Positions 17,810 to 26,416 of a stretch of DNA of 64,000 bases are shown in pieces. The translations under genes were made by a program, and so were the position numbers. Position 1 is the first letter of the stretch, and each line of letters opens with the position of its first letter. Location: positions 6,696,001 to 6,760,000 of the forward strand of contig NZ_CP108938.1 in the NCBI RefSeq assembly GCF_036347135.1, read 5' to 3'. The stretch is from Streptomyces sp. NBC_00775. GTDB taxonomy: Bacteria; Actinomycetota; Actinomycetes; Streptomycetales; Streptomycetaceae. The notes below the pieces were generated by a model that saw nothing but the letters and a program-made list of their open reading frames with translations, did not search any database and was not told the DNA's origin.

Positions 17810-17930
17810 CTGCCGCCGCCGTACGGCCGTGAGCCGCGGCTACGCACCCGGCGTACCCCTTGCTTTCCCGCTCCACCGCGCTGCCGCGCGCCCACCGACC
17901 TGACTTTCCTCCCGACAGGAGCCCGCAACC

Positions 17931-18209
17931 ATGGCCATCGAGGTCCGCATCCCCACCATCCTCCGCACCTACACCGGTGGCGAGAAGGCCGTCGAGGGCG
18001 GCGGCGCGACCCTCGCCGAGCTCTTCGCCGACCTCGAGACCCGGCACGCGGGCATCCAGGCCCGCATCGTGGACAACGGCGAGCTGCGCCGCTTCGTCAA
18101 CGTCTACCTGAACGACGAGGACGTCCGCTTCCTCGACGGCATCAACACCAAGCTGACCGACGGCGACAGCGTCACGATCCTGCCGGCCGTCGCCGGCGGC
18201 ATGTTCTGA
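17931..18209 (+). CDS. cysO: Sulfur-carrier protein CysO (MoaD/ThiS family)
   Basis: 92 residues, ubiquitin-like fold. The sequence IPTILRTYTGGEKAVEG and FVNVYLNDEDVRFLDG closely follows M. tuberculosis CysO. The usual C-terminal diglycine (Gly89-Gly90 in AVAGG) is followed by Met91-Phe92, so the protein must be trimmed before the C-terminal glycine can be activated as a thiocarboxylate. The ribosome site AGGAG lies just before ATG 17931. CysO carries sulfide to CysM for cysteine synthesis; mec upstream and cysM 17 bp downstream complete the pathway. Confidence 0.93.
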   Translation: MAIEVRIPTILRTYTGGEKAVEGGGATLAELFADLETRHAGIQARIVDNGELRRFVNVYLNDEDVRFLDGINTKLTDGDSVTILPAVAGGMF

Positions 18210-18220
18210 TCGGCTGCTGA

Positions 18221-19177
<957 letters not shown>

Positions 19178-19242
19178 GGGCTCCAGCGGCCTTTCCTTCG
19201 CGTTCGGTTGTGTGTCGGGTGCGGGTGGGTGGGGGCTGGTGC

Positions 19243-19301
19243 AAAAGATTGCGCAGTTCCCCGCGCCCCTAAAAGGGGCGCGGGGAACTGCGCAATCTTT
19301 T
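19243..19301. terminator. Very long perfect hairpin (28-bp stem) between cysM and the PemK gene
   Basis: Bases 19243-19270 pair perfectly with 19274-19301 around an AAA loop. The core CCCCGCGCCCCT and its complement belong to the intergenic family found many times in Streptomyces chromosomes. AAAA at one end and TTTT at the other make it a bidirectional terminator for the convergent cysM and PemK-domain genes. Confidence 0.85.
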
Positions 19302-19318
19302 AGCGGGGGTCTGGGGGC

Positions 19319-19777
19319 TCAGCCCGCCAGGTAGCGGACCTGGTCCCACAGCACCGGGTCCACCACGCCCACCCTCCGCCGGAAGTCCCACACGGGCATC
19401 ACCCGCAGTTCGTCCGTCTCAAGGAAGCTGGCCCGCCCGTGGGCATCCCCCACGGCACCCGGCGGCAGCGGAATCACCCCGGCCCGCTCATCGTGGTACT
19501 TGCTGGTGATCTTCGCGACGGTCACCCGATCCCCCCGCACCGCGAGCACCAGACACGGCCGGTCCTTACCCCCGGGCCCGTCCTCGTAGGGCACGTTCGC
19601 CCACCAGATCTCCGCGGGGCGAGGCCGCGGCGCCCCCCGCCGACGCCCACCCGCCCGCCCCGGCGGACGCGTACGCCCAGCCGGCCGGCGCCCACGGCGC
19701 CCCCAGCCGTCCACCAGCGTCGCGACCAGCGCGAGCAGCACCACCGCCGCGAGCGCGAGCCACCAGGACGTGTCCAT
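19319..19777 (-). CDS. Membrane-anchored PemK/MazF-like domain protein
   Basis: 152 residues from ATG 19777. An N-terminal helix (SWWLALAAVVLLALVATLVDG) is followed by a basic Arg/Pro/Gly linker and a PemK-like domain: PAEIWWANVPYEDGPGGKDRPCLVLA, VAKITSKYHDERAGVIPLP and LETDELRVMPVWDFRRRVG. PemK/MazF toxins are mRNA endoribonucleases, normally soluble and paired with an antitoxin. Here the domain is tethered to the membrane and no antitoxin gene is adjacent, so toxin activity is doubtful. Confidence 0.7.
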   Translation of the reverse strand: MDTSWWLALAAVVLLALVATLVDGWGRRGRRPAGRTRPPGRAGGRRRGAPRPRPAEIWWANVPYEDGPGGKDRPCLVLAVRGDRVTVAKITSKYHDERAGVIPLPPGAVGDAHGRASFLETDELRVMPVWDFRRRVGVVDPVLWDQVRYLAG

Positions 19778-20037
19778 ACCGAAGAAGGTACCGGCGCGTA
19801 TCCCCGCTCGCCCCCCGCCCCGAAGGACCCGCGCGGGTCCGGCCCACCTCATGTCCATCCGAACCGGTGACAGCACAGGTGAGTTCGCCCACAACGGCCC
19901 CTGGCGGAGGAGCGACCGGCCCTTTTGCGCCTTACGCTCGACGGACCGCACGACCCCCGTTCCCGTATCTGCATCCGAGTATCTGCACCCCGCATCTACT
20001 CTCTGCACTTCCTGCCAGCGCGGAGGTTCCAGCTCAT

Positions 20038-20790
20038 ATGAAGCTCACCGTCGTCGGCTGCTCGGGGTCGTTCCCGTCCGCGGAATCGGCCTGTTCGAGC
20101 TACCTCGTAGAGGCCGACGGCTTCCGGCTGCTTCTCGACATGGGCAACGGTGCCCTTGGCGAGCTGCAGCGCCACTGCGGTCTCTACGACCTCGACGCGA
20201 TCTTCCTCAGCCATCTGCACGCCGACCACTGCATCGACATGTGCGCGTACTTCGTCGCGCGCTACTACCGCCATGACGGCGGCCGCTGCGCCCCCATCCC
20301 GGTCTACGGCCCCGAGGGCACCGAACAGCGCCTGACCACCGCGTACGCCGACACGCCGTCCGCCTCCTCGATGAGCGAGGTCTTCGACTTTCACACCGTC
20401 AAGCCGGGCACGTTCGACATCGGCCCGTTCACCGTGCACACGGAGCGGGTGCGCCACCCCGTGGAGGCGTACGGCATCCGAGTGGAGCACGAGGGCAGGT
20501 CCCTCACGTACTCCGGGGACACGGGCGTGACCGAGGCCCTGGACGAACTCGCCCGCGACACGGACCTGTTCCTGTGCGAGGCGGCGTTCACCCATGGCAA
20601 GGAGAACATCCCCGACCTCCACCTCAACGGCCGCGAGGCAGGCGAGACCGCCACCCGCGCCGGCGCCCGCCGCCTCCTGCTCACCCACATCCCGCCGTGG
20701 ACGGACCCCCAGATCAACCTGGAGGACGCGCGTGCGGTGTACGCGGGTCCGGCGGAACTGGCGATGCCCCGGCTGTCGTACGAGATCTAG
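20038..20790 (+). CDS. MBL-fold hydrolase, Rv1339-like (probable cyclic-nucleotide phosphodiesterase)
   Basis: 250 residues, GGAGG at 20023-20027 before ATG 20038. The metal motif is HLHADH at residues 59-64, with later RHPVEAYGIRVEH, LTYSGDTG and LLTHIPPW ligands. The family includes RNase Z and class II phosphodiesterases. Synteny (between cysM and rph/rdgB) makes it the counterpart of M. tuberculosis Rv1339, an atypical class II cAMP phosphodiesterase. It ends at a terminator shared with the convergent glycocin-like operon. Confidence 0.82.
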   Translation: MKLTVVGCSGSFPSAESACSSYLVEADGFRLLLDMGNGALGELQRHCGLYDLDAIFLSHLHADHCIDMCAYFVARYYRHDGGRCAPIPVYGPEGTEQRLTTAYADTPSASSMSEVFDFHTVKPGTFDIGPFTVHTERVRHPVEAYGIRVEHEGRSLTYSGDTGVTEALDELARDTDLFLCEAAFTHGKENIPDLHLNGREAGETATRAGARRLLLTHIPPWTDPQINLEDARAVYAGPAELAMPRLSYEI

Positions 20791-20806
20791 AGCCCGTACG
20801 CAGGAC

Positions 20807-20840
20807 AAGGCCCCCGGAACCCATCGGTTCCGGGGGCCTT
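20807..20840. terminator. Bidirectional terminator between the MBL gene and the glycosyltransferase
   Basis: AAGGCCCCCGGAAC (20807-20820) pairs perfectly with 20827-20840 across a 6-nt loop. It serves the MBL gene on the plus strand and the glycocin-like operon on the minus strand. Confidence 0.8.
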
Positions 20841-20856
20841 CGCGCCGCCGGGGCCC

Positions 20857-22158
20857 CTATCGGGCGCTGTCCCGTACGCCGGGCAGTACACGCGCCAGCA
20901 TCTCGAAGTCCTCGGTCACGCTCTCCCCGGCACCGCGGGCGACGGCCTTGCGGTAGGCGGGTGCGACCGTCTCGTATCTGCCGCTGGCGAGGGCGAGCGT
21001 CGACTGGAGTTCGAACAGCCTGGCCATGAGATGGCTGTTGCCCGGCTCCTCGTCCGGCTCGACCGCGGCGACCGCGTCGACGAGTGCGGAGAGACGGCCG
21101 AGGAGCCGGCTGGACTCCATGACGGTGCGGTAGTACGTGGCTTCCACCGTCCGTCCGGCCTCGGCGAGCCGGGCGGCGTACCGCACGATGTGGTCCGCCC
21201 CGCCGAAGCGGAGGGCCAGCTCGCACAGCAGGATCCACGCGTCGACGATGCGCTCCGCCCGGTAGTCGGGTGCCCCGGCCACCGGCTCGGCGACGGTCGC
21301 CTCCACCCGGGCGAAGGAAGTCATCAGCTCCTCCCCGGACGCCGTCCGGTAGTCCACGGTGTCGCGCACCTCGTAGTAGACCCACTTCGGGTTGTCCGGC
21401 TCCTCGTCGCGGCACAGCCGGCTCAACCTGCCGTACAGATCCCGCTTTCCGCGCTTCTCGATCACCTCCGGCAGGTATCCCGAATGGTCGAGGCGGGCGT
21501 CGATCTGGACGCGGGCCGGGGCGTTGCCCGCGTCGTCGTAGGGATGTTCGTGAACCCGCCCCCGGAAGCGGAAGGGGCCACCGGCCCGAAGGACGCGTTG
21601 GGTGTTGGTGTACGTCGGCCCCTCGACGTCGACGATGGCGGGGGACACGACGAAGTCGGCGGCCGGCAGGAGGAAGTCGAGGAGGCCGAGGGCACGCCTG
21701 AATCTGCCCGCGTGCTCCGGCCGGAGGACCTCGTCCGCGTCCACGTAGACGATCCAGCCCTCCGTGATGTGCTGAAGGGCGAGATTCCGGTGGTGGGAGA
21801 AGTCGTCGACCCACGGCGCGGACAGCACCCGCACGTCACCGAGGGCCGCGCGGGCCCGCTCCACCGTGGCGTCGGTGGACCCGGAGTCGATCAGCAGGCA
21901 GTGGTCGATGTCCTGGGCGAGTGCCGTGAGGCAGCGCGCGATGCCGTCCTCCTCGTCACGGGTGAGGACCGCGGCGGTGACCGGTGCGGGGCGGTGGCGT
22001 TCATAGCGCGCCGCCAGTTCGACCGGGTCCGGCGAAGGGAGCCGCGCCGCCGCCAGGTCCATCGACACGGTGGTGACCAGGGCCAGATCGGACGCGAGCC
22101 GGGACGGGGGGAGGCCGTCGGGTGTGCGGGCGAGATCCAGCAGTTCCGCGAACTTCAT
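20857..22158 (-). CDS. SunS-like family 2 glycosyltransferase (candidate peptide S-glycosyltransferase)
   Basis: 433 residues. Residues ~58-230 form a GT-A domain: AAVLTRDEEDGIARCL, LLIDSGSTDATVE (91-96 DSGSTD), WVDDFSHHRNLAL (116-128) and the metal site DADE at 140-143. The C-terminal ~200 residues are helical and TPR-like (ILLCELALRFGG, LFELQSTLALASGRYETV). This layout is that of SunS, the sublancin S-glycosyltransferase, and related GT2 enzymes. An S/O-HexNAc transferase of this kind has been reported from S. venezuelae. It is the last gene of a three-gene operon whose first gene encodes a small Cys-containing precursor, so peptide glycosylation is the likely role. Confidence 0.78.
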   Translation of the reverse strand: MKFAELLDLARTPDGLPPSRLASDLALVTTVSMDLAAARLPSPDPVELAARYERHRPAPVTAAVLTRDEEDGIARCLTALAQDIDHCLLIDSGSTDATVERARAALGDVRVLSAPWVDDFSHHRNLALQHITEGWIVYVDADEVLRPEHAGRFRRALGLLDFLLPAADFVVSPAIVDVEGPTYTNTQRVLRAGGPFRFRGRVHEHPYDDAGNAPARVQIDARLDHSGYLPEVIEKRGKRDLYGRLSRLCRDEEPDNPKWVYYEVRDTVDYRTASGEELMTSFARVEATVAEPVAGAPDYRAERIVDAWILLCELALRFGGADHIVRYAARLAEAGRTVEATYYRTVMESSRLLGRLSALVDAVAAVEPDEEPGNSHLMARLFELQSTLALASGRYETVAPAYRKAVARGAGESVTEDFEMLARVLPGVRDSAR

Positions 22159-22246
22159 CGTGTGGCGAGGTCTTTCTGGTCGAGTTCGGTCGGTGCGTGC
22201 TCGGATCGGTTCGTACTCGGGCGATGCGTGCTCAGTTGGTGCGTGC

Positions 22247-24334
22247 TCAGTCGATGGAGTGGCTCAGGTCGAACGTGACGTCCTGGACATGGCCGTGCGA
22301 GACCACGATCTTGGTCCCCTTCACGGTTCGGAGGTGACCCCAGACGCGGGTGAAGGTCTCGCGGTCGATGCCGCTGAACGACTCGTCGAAGAGATAGACC
22401 TGCGGGGCGTGCAGCACGGCGCGGGCTATCGAGAGCCGTTGGATCTGCCCCCGCGACAGGCCCGCACCCGTGTCCCGTACGGGTTCGTCGAGCCCTTCGG
22501 GGAGGGTTTCGAGGACTTCCAGGAAACAGGCGACGCGGCAGGCCTCGATGATGTCGGCCTCGTCGTGGGGGACGCCGAGTGTCAGGTTCTCGCGCAGGGA
22601 CGCGGTCAGCAGTACCGGGTTCTCCGGTACGTAGAGGACGCGGCGGCGCAGCTCGGACTCGCGGATCCGGCTGACTTCGGCGCCGCCCAGGGTGATGTTC
22701 CCGCGATAGCCGGAGTGCGTCCCGGCCAGGAGGGCGAGCAGGGTGCTCTTCCCCGATCCGTTCGCGCCCCGCAGCAGCACGCTCGTGCCGTGGGGGACAT
22801 CGAGGTCGCAGTCCGCGAGCGCGTCGCGCCCGGAGCCCTCGTAGGAGAAACGCAGCGATCTGACGGAGAGGTCGGCCGGTTCGAGCGGTGTCTGCGCTTC
22901 CGACTCCGGCAGTTCCTGACGGGCGTCGTCCCGCTGGAGGACCACGTCCCGATAGCGGCCGAGGGCGGCCGAGGTGCGCTGGACGGTGACCTGGAGGGAG
23001 GCGACGGAGTCCATGGAGCCGAGAAAGTAGCCGGACATGGTCAGAAAGCCGAAGACCTGACCGACGGTGAGTGAGCCGGAGAGCATTTGTGTCAGCCCCG
23101 CCCAGGCGACCACGATCGTGAAAACGCCCTGGTTGCCCGCCTTGATAACGGAGTTGAGATTCTCCAGGCGCCCCAAGCGTGTCTCCGATGCGACCCTGCG
23201 CCGCAGTGCCCGCGCCATCCGGTCGAAGGCGAATTCACGTTTTCCGTAACCGATCAGTTCGCTGTGCCCCTGCAGAATGGTGAGGGTCTCCGACTTCAGG
23301 GTGGCGTCGCGCTGAAGTGCTTCCTCCGCGGCATTCCGGATGTGCGGATAAAGGAGGAACGAGCTGAGCAGGTTGATCGCTGCGGGAGGCAGGAGGACCA
23401 GGAAAAGGATCGGGCTCGCCGCGAGAAGATAGATCCCGATGGACAGGACGACACCGATGTCGATGGCCGCTCGGACCGCGGCCGCGGTGACCAGTCCCTG
23501 GATTTCCTGCACATCGTCGAGCCGGCTCACCAGATCGCCGGCCCGTCGGCTCTTGAAATACGGGGCGGGAAGCCGGAGGAGTTTGTGCAGATAGCTTTCC
23601 GACAGTCGTCGTTGCAGCGACTGGCTCAGCGCGACGACGGCGCGGCCCCGCAGATACTGGACCGCTGCGGCCGACAGCGCCACGGCGATGAACTCGCCGG
23701 ACATGAGAGCGAGTTCGCGTCCGGAGCCGTCCCGCATGACGCGGTCCACCGCCATCTGCACGAACAGGCTGTTCAGCAGGGCCACCCCGGCGACGATCGC
23801 GGTCGTCGTGAGGATCAGGGCCAGATGTCCCCAGTGCTCACGCACCGTCTGCCGGAGGAACTGCTGCGCACGCGGCCGACGGATGCGTGCGGCCGGCGTC
23901 CGTCGCGCGGCCGGCCGGTCGGTGACCAGGGCCTCGCCGTGGAACACCGCGGCCAGCGTCTCGGCGGCGATGCGCATCGGACGGTGCAGCAAGGGGTCGC
24001 TGACGACGAAGTCACCGCCTTCGGTGACCTCGTGCACGACGACGAAGTGCCGAGAGCCCCCGTCTTCGTCCAGCAGGACGATCGCCGGCCCCGCCACGCG
24101 CAGGGCCTGCCCCAACTGGTCGGCGTCCAGTCGCAGAAGCGCGCTGTCGACGCCGTAGCCGGCCAGGACGTCGCGGAGCCGGAGGAGGTTCGAGCCGCGT
24201 TCGCCCAGTCCGACGGACTCACGCAGGATCGCCGCGTCGACCCGAGCCCCGTGCCGCAGCAGCACCGTGCGGACGGATGCGGGACCGCAGTCGGTGTCCC
24301 CCGACTGATGGGTGTGGAATCTCTGCCACTTCAA
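22247..24334 (-). CDS. Peptidase-containing ABC transporter (C39 protease-permease-ATPase)
   Basis: 695 residues from a TTG start at 24334, chosen because GGGGGAGA lies 8 nt upstream; longer frames run into the precursor gene. The N-terminal C39 cysteine protease has Gln10, Cys16 (SGDTDCGPAS), His96 (GGSRHFVVVHE) and Asp113. A six-helix membrane domain follows (for example LALILTTTAIVAGVALLNSLF), then the ATPase with Walker A GANGSGKST at ~523-531, signature LSRGQ and Walker B VYLFDESF. Such transporters cleave the leader of bacteriocin or RiPP precursors after a Gly-Gly-like site and export the mature peptide. Confidence 0.9.
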   Translation of the reverse strand: MKWQRFHTHQSGDTDCGPASVRTVLLRHGARVDAAILRESVGLGERGSNLLRLRDVLAGYGVDSALLRLDADQLGQALRVAGPAIVLLDEDGGSRHFVVVHEVTEGGDFVVSDPLLHRPMRIAAETLAAVFHGEALVTDRPAARRTPAARIRRPRAQQFLRQTVREHWGHLALILTTTAIVAGVALLNSLFVQMAVDRVMRDGSGRELALMSGEFIAVALSAAAVQYLRGRAVVALSQSLQRRLSESYLHKLLRLPAPYFKSRRAGDLVSRLDDVQEIQGLVTAAAVRAAIDIGVVLSIGIYLLAASPILFLVLLPPAAINLLSSFLLYPHIRNAAEEALQRDATLKSETLTILQGHSELIGYGKREFAFDRMARALRRRVASETRLGRLENLNSVIKAGNQGVFTIVVAWAGLTQMLSGSLTVGQVFGFLTMSGYFLGSMDSVASLQVTVQRTSAALGRYRDVVLQRDDARQELPESEAQTPLEPADLSVRSLRFSYEGSGRDALADCDLDVPHGTSVLLRGANGSGKSTLLALLAGTHSGYRGNITLGGAEVSRIRESELRRRVLYVPENPVLLTASLRENLTLGVPHDEADIIEACRVACFLEVLETLPEGLDEPVRDTGAGLSRGQIQRLSIARAVLHAPQVYLFDESFSGIDRETFTRVWGHLRTVKGTKIVVSHGHVQDVTFDLSHSID

Positions 24335-24364
24335 CGAAGGTCTCCCCCGACCGAGCGAAAGAAA

Positions 24365-24390
24365 GCGCCCGCCCCGGGAGGGGCGGGCGC
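24365..24390 (-). terminator. Attenuating hairpin between precursor and transporter genes
   Basis: GCGCCCGCCCC (24365-24375) pairs with 24380-24390 around a 4-nt loop. Read on the minus strand it is followed by CTTTCTTTC. Partial termination here would yield more precursor mRNA than transporter mRNA, a common bacteriocin-operon design. Confidence 0.65.
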
Positions 24391-24399
24391 CGATACCTA

Positions 24400-24591
24400 C
24401 TACAGCTTGTCGCAGCCCAGCGACTTCCAGAGCTTGTAGTAGTCCCCGTAGCTGCAGGAAAGCGGATTGCCGATCTGGGCGAAAATCCACTCGCACTGCG
24501 CGCGGCTCGGCTTGCCCTCACCGGAGGCGGCAGCCGCCTCCTCGTCGGTGAGAGCGGTGAACTGCATGTCACGAAGAGTCTGAAGGCTCAT
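24400..24591 (-). CDS. Glycocin-like precursor peptide
   Basis: 63 residues; ATG 24591 follows GGGGAAA, stop at 24400-24402. The N-terminal part (MSLQTLRDMQFTALTDEEAA) is an acidic leader ending AAASGEG, a small-residue site suitable for C39 cleavage. The core begins KPSRAQCEW and has exactly three cysteines: Cys33, Cys46 and Cys60. Two helices with aromatic residues (EWIFAQIGN and DYYKLWKSLG) flank the loop NPLSCSYG. The order resembles sublancin (mature start GLGKAQC), where helix cysteines are disulfide-bonded and a loop cysteine is glycosylated. By analogy Cys33-Cys60 may pair and Cys46 carry the sugar. First gene of the operon. Confidence 0.75.
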   Translation of the reverse strand: MSLQTLRDMQFTALTDEEAAAASGEGKPSRAQCEWIFAQIGNPLSCSYGDYYKLWKSLGCDKL

Positions 24592-24630
24592 CGAATTTCC
24601 CCACTGTGTTGGTCGTGGCCGTTTCCGGCT

Positions 24631-24646
24631 GTGGTCTAGACCGTAT
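24631..24646 (-). promoter_or_regulatory. DasR dre-like site upstream of the precursor gene
   Basis: GTGGTCTAGACCGTAT contains the perfect palindromic core GGTCTAGACC (24633-24642) of DasR-responsive elements (consensus close to ACTGGTCTAGACCAGT), but the flanking triplets match poorly (11 of 16 overall). It lies about 40 bp upstream of the precursor start, in a promoter-proximal position. Confidence 0.45.
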
Positions 24647-24784
24647 GAGGTGGGGAGAGGGGTGATCAAGGTCAACCGGTGGGTGATCATCCTCACCGTC
24701 AAGACCTCGAAAATTCTGGAACCCCGGGAGAGGTTTTGGACTGCGCTTCGGGCGGCGCGAGTTCTTTCGTCTCAGGTACGCCGA

Positions 24785-24815
24785 ATTCCCCGGACCGTCA
24801 TACGGTCCGGGGAAT
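24785..24815 (-). terminator. Hairpin downstream of nagE2
   Basis: ATTCCCCGGACCGT (24785-24798) pairs perfectly with 24802-24815 around a CAT loop. It lies about 65 bp beyond the nagE2 stop and insulates the PTS gene from the glycocin-like operon downstream on the same strand. Confidence 0.75.
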
Positions 24816-24825
24816 GTCTCGTCGC

Positions 24826-24861
24826 GTCGAGTGGTGAGTCGAGCGGTGAGTCGAGTGGTGA
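24826..24861 (+). repeat. 12-bp tandem repeat, three copies
   Basis: GTCGAGTGGTGA, GTCGAGCGGTGA and GTCGAGTGGTGA lie head to tail between the nagE2 stop and its terminator. Confidence 0.85.
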
Positions 24862-24879
24862 AGTGTCTTTCCCTGCGGC

Positions 24880-26148
<1,269 letters not shown>

Positions 26149-26233
26149 AACTTCCTCCAGGGGATCCCCCCGGCCGGAGGCTGGGGGAGGGCAAGGCGCC
26201 GCCCCCAGGGGGACAGGGGGGTTTGGGGGACGG

Positions 26234-26249
26234 CGTGGTCTACACCACT
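26234..26249 (-). promoter_or_regulatory. DasR binding site dre 1 of nagE2
   Basis: CGTGGTCTACACCACT is a near-palindrome matching the dre consensus, about 85 bp upstream of the nagE2 start. DasR represses PTS genes until glucosamine-6-phosphate accumulates. Confidence 0.8.
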
Positions 26250-26250
26250 C

Positions 26251-26266
26251 AGTGGTGTAGACCTGT
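26251..26266 (-). promoter_or_regulatory. DasR binding site dre 2 of nagE2
   Basis: AGTGGTGTAGACCTGT lies one base from dre 1, giving a tandem pair, as described for nagE2 in S. coelicolor. Confidence 0.78.
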
Positions 26267-26357
26267 TGTAGCACGGTGAAGGTGGGATAAGGAACCCGCG
26301 AATTCTGTGGGCTCGGCCATAGCCGGAAGAAGAGGACGGAAGTGGTTGCAGTCGTGA

Positions 26358-26395
26358 CGAAGGGCCCCCGGACCGGATGGTCCGAGGGCCCTTCG
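26358..26395 (-). terminator. Hairpin terminator after nagE1
   Basis: A 17-bp stem with one mismatch (26358-26374 with 26379-26395) lies 22 bp beyond the nagE1 stop on the minus strand, separating the two EIIC genes into independent transcripts. Confidence 0.75.
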
Positions 26396-26416
26396 TGAAG
26401 ACGGGAGCCGCAGGGC

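Noticed and set aside
24335..24496. Longer start (24496) for the C39 ABC transporter
   Set aside because: It would overlap the precursor gene in another frame and add non-homologous residues; the C39 domain begins properly at TTG 24334 after GGGGGAGA.
24785..24861. Repeats beyond nagE2 considered as a CRISPR or attachment site
   Set aside because: Three 12-bp head-to-tail units without spacers are a simple tandem repeat; no cas genes or integrase are present.
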